Shown here one piece after another: positions 1 through 5,330 of a stretch of 6,576 bases of DNA. Source of the stretch: Methanocorpusculum sp. (GTDB lineage: Archaea > Halobacteriota > Methanomicrobia > Methanomicrobiales > Methanocorpusculaceae); the NCBI GenBank assembly GCA_017622255.1, contig JAGARL010000216.1, positions 1-6,576 of the forward strand. Reading direction: 5' to 3'. Below the pieces are notes generated by a model. It saw only the letters and a list, made by a program, of their open reading frames with translations, made no database searches and was not told the origin of the DNA. The stretch's first letter is position 1, and each line of letters begins with the position of its first letter. A program made the position numbers and the translations under genes.

Positions 1-588
1 GATGTTCAGGAACGCCAGACTGCAAACGCAGCACAGGCACTTTGTGACGCACTTGACTCACAGAACATTGATGATATGTACGTCAAGGCATCCTTCTTCG
101 TTGTAGGAAAGGACGAGTCCTTCACCATCAGCGAGATTCCAACCACCATCGCACAGGGTGAAACCCTTACAATCTCTGGTGTCTCCACTGCAAACGCAGA
201 TGGAACTGTCACTGTTGAGATGATTTCCACTGCATTCGCAGCAGTCCCGAAGGAGACTGTCGGCTCTGCAGCATTCATTGCTGTCAGTACTAAAGTCGCA
301 GACGATGGAACTTGGGAAATCACCATGGACACCTCTGACTTAAACGTCGATGAATACTCTCTCAAGGTTGCAGTCACCCCAGTCAATGGAGAGACCGAAA
401 CCTGGAAGAACGTTAACATTAACGTCGTTGAAGGCGCAGACACTCCGGACACCCCGGACACTCCAGATGTCCCAGACACTCCGGACACTCCGGACACCCC
501 AACTGAGCCAGAAACCCCAGGTTTCGGAGCACTTGCAGCACTTGCAGGTCTTGGCGCAGTCGCAGTCCTCCTCCTCCGCCGCGAGTAA
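1..588 (+). CDS. PGF-CTERM surface (S-layer-like) protein, 3' part only
   Basis: The reading frame is open from base 1, so the N-terminus lies off the left edge; 195 residues are visible. The visible part has a short stretch that looks helical (about residues 1-25). A beta-rich, Ig-like domain follows (about residues 38-144, beginning near FTISEIPTTIAQGETLTISG). Next is a Thr-Pro-Asp spacer, then PGF (517-525), one hydrophobic segment (about 16 residues, Ala/Gly/Leu/Val) and a terminal RRE. Spacer, PGF, membrane segment and basic end together are the PGF-CTERM signal. In Euryarchaeota, archaeosortase A processes this signal to attach the protein to lipid at the cell surface. Ala is written almost always GCA and Thr ACC/ACT, a strong bias consistent with high expression, as for an S-layer protein. 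The domain resembles surface proteins of Methanomicrobiales, but I cannot assign a named family. The sorting tail is very secure; the exact function is unknown. Confidence 0.88.
   Translation, partial: DVQERQTANAAQALCDALDSQNIDDMYVKASFFVVGKDESFTISEIPTTIAQGETLTISGVSTANADGTVTVEMISTAFAAVPKETVGSAAFIAVSTKVADDGTWEITMDTSDLNVDEYSLKVAVTPVNGETETWKNVNINVVEGADTPDTPDTPDVPDTPDTPDTPTEPETPGFGALAALAGLGAVAVLLLRRE
439..516 (+). repeat. Thr-Pro-Asp tandem codon repeat (cell-wall spacer)
   Basis: A 9-base unit, ACT/C-CCG/A-GAC, is repeated about six times in the surface-protein gene and decays into TEPET just before PGF. It encodes a proline-rich, acidic, threonine-rich stretch. Such tracts precede archaeal and bacterial sorting tails and usually span the cell wall; the Thr residues are possible O-glycosylation sites (family knowledge, not visible here). 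Third-position changes (CCG/CCA, ACT/ACC, one GAT GTC) break the exact repeat. Confidence 0.9.
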
Positions 589-606
589 ATTCTTCTGAAG
601 AAGAAT
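589..606 (+). terminator. Hairpin directly after the surface-protein stop codon
   Basis: ATTCTTC (589-595) pairs with GAAGAAT (600-606) around a TGAA loop, starting on the base after the TAA stop. It is the first of three hairpins in 75 bases. No T-run follows immediately, so on its own it is more likely an mRNA 3'-end structure than an intrinsic terminator. Confidence 0.45.
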
Positions 607-620
607 CAGCTCTAAGCTGA
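606..620 (+). other. Second small hairpin in the 3' UTR
   Basis: TCAGCT (606-611) pairs with AGCTGA (615-620) around a 3-base loop. It abuts the first hairpin and shares base 606 with it, so the two may not form fully at once. The role is unknown; a 3'-end stabilising structure for an abundant mRNA is a guess. Confidence 0.35.
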
Positions 621-631
621 AGAGAAAGACA

Positions 632-663
632 GATTTGTGTTCGCCTTAGGGTGAGCACAAATC
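632..663 (+). terminator. Strong 14-bp hairpin, likely 3' end of the surface-protein transcript
   Basis: GATTTGTG TTCGCC (632-645) pairs with GGTGAG CACAAATC (650-663) around a TTAG loop. This gives 14 consecutive pairs, two of them G-U wobbles. T-runs follow at 671-674 and 684-689. Archaeal termination mainly needs T-runs, so the hairpin could mark or protect the 3' end while the T-runs terminate. It lies in the gap between the surface-protein gene and the recombinase. Confidence 0.55.
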
Positions 664-841
664 ACCCAAATTTTACTGAAGACTTTTTTGAGATATTTTT
701 AGAACTGCTTAACACGAAAGCGATGCAGTGTTCGTCTGTATTCTTATCTGAAAAAATTCAGAGATATTGCGGACACCAACCATGTAAATACCGCACACAA
801 TACACAATCCCCATTATCTCCCGCAGAGAGAATACTCCTTC
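664..841. other. A+T-rich gap with no convincing gene
   Basis: This stretch separates the surface-protein 3' hairpins from the recombinase. It contains T-runs at 671-674, 684-689 and 696-700, which are candidate archaeal terminators. A weak box A-like stretch (GTAAATAC near 784-791) could serve the recombinase gene, leaving a short leader before its ribosome binding site. I see no RNA gene, and no copy of the tRNA-Ala 3' end that could mark a left attachment site. Confidence 0.4.
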
Positions 842-847
842 GGTGAG
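842..847 (+). promoter_or_regulatory. Ribosome binding site of the recombinase gene
   Basis: GGTGAG sits 5 bases before the ATG at 853 and matches the GGTGA core of the archaeal Shine-Dalgarno sequence. It fixes the start codon and argues against initiation at a later in-frame ATG. Confidence 0.65.
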
Positions 848-852
848 CTAAA

Positions 853-1821
853 ATGCGACCACGAAAAATTATACCGGAAACCCCGGTTACAGACTTCCTG
901 AACAGCTACCCGAACAAAAAGACCCGCGAAAACTACCGCGTCGCAATCACACACTTTTTGCACACCGTCTGCAGATCGTCACGAAGCGGAAAATTCGCCA
1001 AACCGGACGTCCTTGCAGTACGCTACTTTGCTGACCTCAAAAACGGTGTGCGGAATCATTTCCATGACCTCAAAAGCTACGGTCTTCTCCTCACCGAAAA
1101 GTACGCTCCAACAACCACTTCACTCTACTTATCCCTGGCTTCCATCTGGCTTGATGAAAACGGCTACCCCTTAACCCGTCGGGAAAAATTCCGGATCTCC
1201 GCACTTCTGCCGCCGCCGTATCCGCTGGACAGAGAAGTGGAAATCAAACGCAGCACATTTCGTGCCATCTACAACGCTCTTCCCGAAGACGTCTCCGTTC
1301 TCTTCCTCGTCCAGATAGCTTCCGGCATGCGGCTTGGCGAAGCACTCGCACTCAGGAAAAGTGATGTTGATTGGGATGGAGAACGCGTTGAAATCAAAAT
1401 TCCGGCCGACATCACCAAAACCAAAGCCGCACGCACAACCTACTTAACCGAAGAAGCAGGCTTTGTTCTCCTCGAATACCTGCAGAGCAGAAGAGACGAT
1501 GACGAACGGCTCTTTCTCATCTCCTACCACCAGGCACAGAAAGCCATGCGTGATGCCTCCCGCGACATGGGATTTACACATGAAATAAACGGGAGGAAGG
1601 TCGGTGTTCACTGGCACATGACCAGAAAATGGTTCATCTCCCGCTTCTCCCTTGTCGCAAGCAAAGACGTCGCAGAACACCTCGCAGGACACGAAGGATA
1701 TCTCTCCCGGTCATATCGGAGATACAGCAAAAAACAGGCACTCAAAGAATACCAGAAAGCCGAAGCAAAACTCAGCATCCTCAGAGAATACGAAGTATAT
1801 TATGGACTTGGCGGGATTTGA
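853..1821 (+). CDS. Tyrosine recombinase / integrase of a tRNA-Ala-associated element
   Basis: A 322-residue site-specific recombinase that would cut and rejoin DNA through a phosphotyrosine intermediate. Residues about 10-115 form the helical core-binding (SAM-like) domain, containing SYPNKKTRENYRVAITHFL. Residues about 130-310 form the catalytic domain. Catalytic residues visible are Arg160 (SGMRLGEAL), a beta-hairpin Lys (Lys189 or Lys191 in ITKTKAART), His255 and Arg258 (HMTR), His280 (LAGH) and the nucleophile Tyr288 (SRSYRRYSKK; Tyr291 is the alternative). The set is complete and the length normal, so the enzyme is probably active. The C-terminal pattern LAGH-x3-L-x2-SY with a later YxxAE resembles archaeal integrases. 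The final codons and the TGA stop (1819-1821) lie inside the tRNA-Ala gene on the other strand, a strong sign that this tRNA is the attachment site. The alternative is a Xer-type chromosome resolution enzyme, less likely given the tRNA overlap. Confidence 0.92.
   Translation: MRPRKIIPETPVTDFLNSYPNKKTRENYRVAITHFLHTVCRSSRSGKFAKPDVLAVRYFADLKNGVRNHFHDLKSYGLLLTEKYAPTTTSLYLSLASIWLDENGYPLTRREKFRISALLPPPYPLDREVEIKRSTFRAIYNALPEDVSVLFLVQIASGMRLGEALALRKSDVDWDGERVEIKIPADITKTKAARTTYLTEEAGFVLLEYLQSRRDDDERLFLISYHQAQKAMRDASRDMGFTHEINGRKVGVHWHMTRKWFISRFSLVASKDVAEHLAGHEGYLSRSYRRYSKKQALKEYQKAEAKLSILREYEVYYGLGGI
1803..1821. other. Candidate attachment site core (att): overlap of int 3' end and tRNA-Ala 3' end
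   Basis: These 19 bases are read on the plus strand as the last integrase codons plus TGA, and on the minus strand as the T-loop/T-stem 3' side, acceptor 3' strand and discriminator of tRNA-Ala. Elements that integrate at tRNA 3' ends carry a copy of that end, so recombination restores the tRNA. Here that copy would also supply the integrase stop codon. The core probably extends further into the T-arm and perhaps the anticodon arm. A matching direct repeat should lie left of the window if an intact element is present. Confidence 0.5.
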
Positions 1822-1874
1822 ACCCGCGGCATCTACGTTGCGAACGTAGCTATCTACCCCTGATATACAAGCCC
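1803..1874 (-). tRNA. tRNA-Ala (anticodon CGC)
   Basis: The 72-base cloverleaf folds completely on the minus strand. The acceptor is GGGCTTG/CAAGTCC with the G3-U70 wobble that identifies alanine tRNA, plus discriminator A73. The D-stem is TATC/GATA with loop AGGGGTA. The anticodon stem is CTACG/CGTAG with loop TTCGCAA, giving anticodon CGC (plus-strand 1840-1842), which reads GCG codons. The variable loop is ATGCC. The T-arm is GCGGG-TTCAAAT-CCCGC. There is no intron, and CCA is not encoded (the discriminator is followed by TAA), so CCA must be added enzymatically. The 3' end overlaps the integrase gene by 19 bases on the opposite strand. Confidence 0.97.
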
Positions 1875-1906
1875 GCAGAATCGCGTAAACAATATTCTCC
1901 CCAAAT

Positions 1907-1916
1907 CCTATTAATC
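1907..1916 (-). promoter_or_regulatory. Possible box A for tRNA-Ala
   Basis: Read on the minus strand, GATTAATAGG lies 33-42 bases upstream of the tRNA 5' end. That suits a TATA-binding site if transcription starts a few bases before the mature tRNA. The match to the archaeal TTTATATA consensus is only partial. Confidence 0.3.
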
Positions 1917-1957
1917 CTTCTGAAACGGACAGCAGTCACCCCAAGGGATTTGCCACC

Positions 1958-1969
1958 TATTTATACTTA
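1958..1969 (+). promoter_or_regulatory. Box A (TATA box) of the PH-repeat/Yip1-like gene
   Basis: TATTTATACTTA is a good archaeal box A. Its centre is about 22 bases before the ATG at 1986, about 31 before the ATG at 1995 and about 46 before the ATG at 2010. There is no Shine-Dalgarno-like sequence between it and these starts, so the mRNA is probably leaderless or nearly so. Confidence 0.55.
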
Positions 1970-1985
1970 GCAAACTAAATTATTA

Positions 1986-3923
1986 ATGATTCAAATGTCT
2001 CCCGTCTCGATGCATAATGACGAAGTTCAATATTATGCTTCCCCAATCCTCGTCAAAAACCAGCAGTACTTTGCAACGCTCACAAACGAACGGCTCATAA
2101 TCGAAGGGCCAACCTCGCGTGAATTCAAAACAACCGCAATCCTTGCCGCACACCCGACGCACCTGCAGGAAAGAGAGCCTGCAGTAAAAATCGTCTTCTC
2201 CACTCCTGCCGGACAAAAAGAAATGATCTGGACCTTCCCCTGCGACCCTGCATTCCAGGAAGGAGAACAGGAGGCATGGACCGACAACATCAGAAAAATC
2301 ATCGGAGACAACCCGCTGGCAGTTCCTGCTGAAGAGACAGAAGACGCAAGACCGGACATTACCAAAGACATTGTAATCGAGACGGAAAAAGAAAAACCCA
2401 AACCGTCTGAGACCATCACCATAATTGAAGCACGGCCGGAGGTAAAGACGGAAGAAAAACCTGCAGGAGAACCTGACCTGATTCCGGGAGAGTCAGTCGT
2501 CATCAGTACCGCAGGAGTTCGCATCAAACACACCTTCTTTACCATCTACTTAACCAACCTCCGCTTAATCCTCCAGAACAATGCCGGAAAGATTGGACGT
2601 GAGTTCGCCATCTCCGACCTCAAGGATGCGGCAGAACTGGAATCCGATGCAGGTGAGCCGGAGATTGCCTTATCCGTCGGCATGCAGTCCGGCCTTCGCC
2701 AGATGATTCTCTCCTTCCCGACCAAGCCTGCCCGGGATGCCTGGATGAGTGAACTGCAGGCAAAACTTCCTGCCCACCGTCCGGCCCCGAAGGTTGAAGA
2801 GCCGGTCATGCCGGAACGCATCGGAACCTTTGTTCCGGCAACCAACGAAAAAACCCTGGTCACCACGCCGAACGTGAGAATCAAAAACCGGCTCTCTGTA
2901 ATTCACTTAACCAACACCCGCTTTGTGGTCGACAGTGCCTCCGGCATCGTCGGCGAGTTCGCGTTAAACACCCTAAACCGGGCTGTCAGAATGGCAAGCG
3001 AAATCGGTGAACCGGGAATCGCCCTGAAAATCGGTTCGGCATCCGGAGAAAAGGAGATGCACATCGTCTTCTCTGCGGTCAATGACCGCGAAGCATGGAT
3101 GGATGCGTTATCCGAAGTCATTCCGGACCGCACAGCCTCTGCAATCCCGGAGACACGCGACTACTCGCTGAGTCACGTCACTCCGCAGAAACCGGTGCAT
3201 ACCCAGCAGATTTCCTGCCCGTCCTGCCGTGCGATGAATCATGCGGCAGATACCTACTGCTCCTTCTGCGGAGCGGAACTGCATCCGGAACCGGTGGAGG
3301 AACACCCGCAGCGGAGAGCAAAGCCGGAAAAGGTACGAAGAGAGCGTCCGCCAAGAGCACCAAAGCCGCGTATGCCGTACAATGGAAGCATCATGGGATT
3401 CATTACCCGCCCGACAGATGCCTTCGAGTACTACTGCCGCGACGGCGTAAAGCAGGCACTCCCGCTCTTCCTCGTAAGCGGAGTCATCTGGTCAGTTATC
3501 ACGGTGCTGTTCCTGGCATTCATCATCCCGCTGATGTTAAAGCTGGACAAAGCAACCTTCCCGATTATCACCTCACTCTCCGGAAACCCGCTGCTTCTGG
3601 TGATTCTCATGCTGATGCTCTTTATCCTGTGGGCAGTCTGTGTTCTCCTGCATGGAGTAATCTCCGGCGGACTTTCTGCTCTGCTTGAACCGGGAGCGTC
3701 CTTTGGGGAATCTATGGGTGTCGTGATGCGCAGTTCCATGACCTATGCAGTCTGCGGATGGATTCCGATTCTCGGCATGTTTGCGGCGTCCATCTGGGCG
3801 GCAGTCTGTGCCTGGAAAGGTATTGCCGCATCCCAGGATATGGGGCAGGGAGCTGCCGCCGCTGCTTCGTTTGTCGGATTGATTGTTGTCTATGCAGTGC
3901 TTATCTGCATCGGGGTGATTTAA
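1986..3923 (+). CDS. Membrane protein: three PH-like repeats, zinc ribbon, Yip1-like C-terminus
   Basis: A 645-residue protein with no signal peptide, so its N-terminal part should be cytoplasmic. Three related units of about 95 residues (about 12-108, 166-263, 288-380) share a central LTNxR strand (LTNERLIIEG, LTNLRLILQ, LTNTRFVVD). They also share a closing helix with an invariant Trp (EAW98, DAW253, EAW371), the hallmark of pleckstrin-homology/GRAM-like folds. A Glu/Lys/Pro-rich linker (about 110-165) separates units 1 and 2. Cys411, Cys414, Cys425 and Cys428 form a CxxC-x10-CxxC zinc ribbon. An Arg/Lys/Pro-rich linker follows (about 440-465), then about four membrane segments (493-518, 535-567, 585-609, 623-645). 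The start GFITRPTDAFEYY and the GWIPILG segment resemble Yip1-domain proteins. Function is unknown; a membrane-anchored lipid- or protein-binding scaffold is an inference. The start could be Met1, Met4 or Met9. The next gene begins one base after the stop. Confidence 0.8.
   Translation: MIQMSPVSMHNDEVQYYASPILVKNQQYFATLTNERLIIEGPTSREFKTTAILAAHPTHLQEREPAVKIVFSTPAGQKEMIWTFPCDPAFQEGEQEAWTDNIRKIIGDNPLAVPAEETEDARPDITKDIVIETEKEKPKPSETITIIEARPEVKTEEKPAGEPDLIPGESVVISTAGVRIKHTFFTIYLTNLRLILQNNAGKIGREFAISDLKDAAELESDAGEPEIALSVGMQSGLRQMILSFPTKPARDAWMSELQAKLPAHRPAPKVEEPVMPERIGTFVPATNEKTLVTTPNVRIKNRLSVIHLTNTRFVVDSASGIVGEFALNTLNRAVRMASEIGEPGIALKIGSASGEKEMHIVFSAVNDREAWMDALSEVIPDRTASAIPETRDYSLSHVTPQKPVHTQQISCPSCRAMNHAADTYCSFCGAELHPEPVEEHPQRRAKPEKVRRERPPRAPKPRMPYNGSIMGFITRPTDAFEYYCRDGVKQALPLFLVSGVIWSVITVLFLAFIIPLMLKLDKATFPIITSLSGNPLLLVILMLMLFILWAVCVLLHGVISGGLSALLEPGASFGESMGVVMRSSMTYAVCGWIPILGMFAASIWAAVCAWKGIAASQDMGQGAAAAASFVGLIVVYAVLICIGVI
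3912..3919 (+). promoter_or_regulatory. Ribosome binding site of the secreted repeat-protein gene, inside the upstream gene
   Basis: GGGGTGAT is a near-perfect match to the archaeal Shine-Dalgarno sequence and lies 5 bases before the ATG at 3925. It is built into the last codons (Gly-Val-Ile) of the upstream gene, so translation of the two genes is probably coupled. Confidence 0.75.
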
Positions 3924-3924
3924 G

Positions 3925-5301
3925 ATGAAGATTTGGAAGATAATAACGGTCCTGCTTGCAGTGCTTCTGCTTGCAGGAGGGGTGAACGGCGCGATTTCCA
4001 CAATTACTATCACAGGAATTGAGGCACCGGATATTGATGACAAACCGGATACCAGTGCCAGTGCAAACAATGGTGTTATTGTTTCTTCTGTAACCTGGAG
4101 TCCGAACCATAATACCTTTGATGCAGGAGAAGAATATACTGTTAAAGTTAAAGTTACTGCGTCTTCCGGCTTCTCAGAACCTATATCCGCAACAGTCAAT
4201 GGGAAAGCTGCAACAAAGATTGAAGTAAACGATGATAAAAAAACAGCGTTTGTCTCATACAAATTCTCTGCAACAGATGCTGCTGATATTATTGATGAAA
4301 TTGAAATCCTTGACATCACAGCACCAGTGACCGCAGCAAAACCTGACACTTCTGTAACGGTTGATACCAACGAGGGAAAAAATGTAGCTTATGCAGACAG
4401 TATTACCTGGGATCCAAGTGCCTCCACCTACCTGATGGATAAAGCATACAAGGTAACCATCAAACTCAAACTGAAATCCAATGCATATGAGTGGGCATCT
4501 TCAGTGAGTGCGATTGATGCGAAAATTGGGGGATACACACTCGATGATGATGAGATTTCAAAAAGCGGAGATACGGTAACACTTACCTACACGTACCCGA
4601 AAACCAAAGAGTTAGGACGCATATCATCTATGAATCTGGCAGTTACTGCCCCCGCAGTCGGGAAATCTCCAAGTTCTGCAGTAACCACAAACTCAAACAT
4701 GTTTACTGCCTCTGCCTCATGGAGTCCATCTGGAACATTCCTGCCTGATACTTCATATACGACAACTATCACCATCAATGCAAAATACGGCTATCTCTTT
4801 GATACCGGAACAGTCACCGCAAAAGTAAACGGTGCAGATGCATATGTACAGAAAATCAGTGATACCAAGGCAACCGTCTCCTATACCTTTGCACAGATTG
4901 CCTCAGTCAACAGTGTTGATGTAACATTTGATGCTCCGGCAACCGGAGACACTGCTCCGACAAAAGCAACCTATGTCACCACATCTCCAACCGGCTCTGC
5001 CAACGCGGCGACTATTTCCTGGTCTCCATCACTTGTAGAAGGTGCGTATGAAGCAGGAGTTGAATATACTGCCGCTGTCACTATCCCGATTATCAGCAGT
5101 TCGAACACCGCCTTTGACAAGGACACCATTGTTTACATCAATGGGGAGAGAGCAGAGGTTGTGTCGGTAACTGCAAACTCCATCAAAGCAACCTACACCT
5201 TCCCGAAGACGCTCTTCATCCCGAATCCTATCGAGATTATCAAAGAGATGTTCAACTTAATGCTTGCCATCTTCAACCCGGCAAGCTACGTCTTCCTCTA
5301 A
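3925..5301 (+). CDS. Secreted protein with four Ig-like surface repeats
   Basis: A 458-residue exported protein. Residues 1-22 are a signal peptide (MKIWK, a Leu/Val/Ala core to 17, probable cleavage after VNG22). Four diverged units follow at about 24-117, 125-227, 234-323 and 330-429. Each has an AP near its start, then a W-(S/D)-P turn (WSPNHNTF, WDPSASTY, WSPSGTF, WSPSLVEGAY). Each continues with a YT/YK strand, usually a (V/I)NG turn, and closes with a strand such as VSYKF, LTYTY, VSYTF or ATYTF. This resembles beta-sandwich repeats of bacterial and archaeal surface proteins. Residues 430-458 form a moderately hydrophobic tail (IPNPIEIIKEMFNLMLAIF) with no PGF and no basic end, so archaeosortase anchoring is not expected. 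It may be held by its tail or by another protein. One base separates it from the upstream membrane-protein gene, suggesting an operon. Binding partner and function are unknown. Confidence 0.8.
   Translation: MKIWKIITVLLAVLLLAGGVNGAISTITITGIEAPDIDDKPDTSASANNGVIVSSVTWSPNHNTFDAGEEYTVKVKVTASSGFSEPISATVNGKAATKIEVNDDKKTAFVSYKFSATDAADIIDEIEILDITAPVTAAKPDTSVTVDTNEGKNVAYADSITWDPSASTYLMDKAYKVTIKLKLKSNAYEWASSVSAIDAKIGGYTLDDDEISKSGDTVTLTYTYPKTKELGRISSMNLAVTAPAVGKSPSSAVTTNSNMFTASASWSPSGTFLPDTSYTTTITINAKYGYLFDTGTVTAKVNGADAYVQKISDTKATVSYTFAQIASVNSVDVTFDAPATGDTAPTKATYVTTSPTGSANAATISWSPSLVEGAYEAGVEYTAAVTIPIISSSNTAFDKDTIVYINGERAEVVSVTANSIKATYTFPKTLFIPNPIEIIKEMFNLMLAIFNPASYVFL
3994..5211 (+). repeat. Four tandem protein repeats, diverged at DNA level
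   Basis: The four Ig-like units of the secreted protein align by AP, W-(S/D)-P, the YT strand, the NG turn (units 1, 3 and 4; unit 2 has GG) and a final aromatic-rich strand. Spacing between W-(S/D)-P motifs is about 96-105 residues. I see no long exact DNA repeats between units, so the duplications are old. Confidence 0.7.
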
Positions 5302-5330
5302 AAAAAGTTCAGCAGGAATTTCCTGCTGAA
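5302..5330 (-). terminator. Hairpin plus T6 at the end of the def-fmt operon
   Basis: TTCAGCAGGAA (5308-5318) and TTCCTGCTGAA (5320-5330) are perfect inverted repeats; in practice the stem would be about 9-10 bp with a small loop. On the minus strand the stem is followed by C and then TTTTTT (5301-5306), the form of a bacterial intrinsic terminator. The fmt stop codon (5309-5311) and last codons lie inside the stem. On the plus strand no T-run follows, so it would serve the upstream secreted-protein gene less well. Confidence 0.75.

Noticed and set aside
302..317. ATGGAACTTGG-like sequence as a possible left attachment repeat of the tRNA-Ala end
   Set aside because: It matches only about ten bases with a gap, lies in normal codons of the surface-protein gene, and does not continue into the T-arm sequence.
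439..516. Nine-base tandem repeat as a possible CRISPR or recombination repeat
   Set aside because: The units are in-frame Thr-Pro-Asp codons without spacers, explained by the protein's spacer region.
651..851. 66-codon plus-strand frame with a GTG start, ending one base before the recombinase ATG
   Set aside because: It begins inside the 3' arm of a strong hairpin, lacks a ribosome binding site and has no recognisable domain. The tight spacing to the recombinase is probably chance, though a small leader gene cannot be fully excluded.
1629..1970. Open frames across the tRNA with WTWRDLNPRHLR or MDLAGFEPAAS
   Set aside because: These peptides are the well-known false translations of the antisense strand of a tRNA gene; the tRNA-Ala cloverleaf explains them.
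2033..2545. Long minus-strand open frame (170 codons) opposite the PH-repeat gene
   Set aside because: It is a shadow of the plus-strand gene, whose repeats and motifs are clearly real; the minus frame is low-complexity Ser/Val-rich.
3573..4370. 265-codon minus-strand frame across the junction of the two middle genes
   Set aside because: It spans the ends of two well-supported plus-strand genes and shows no domain or start signal.
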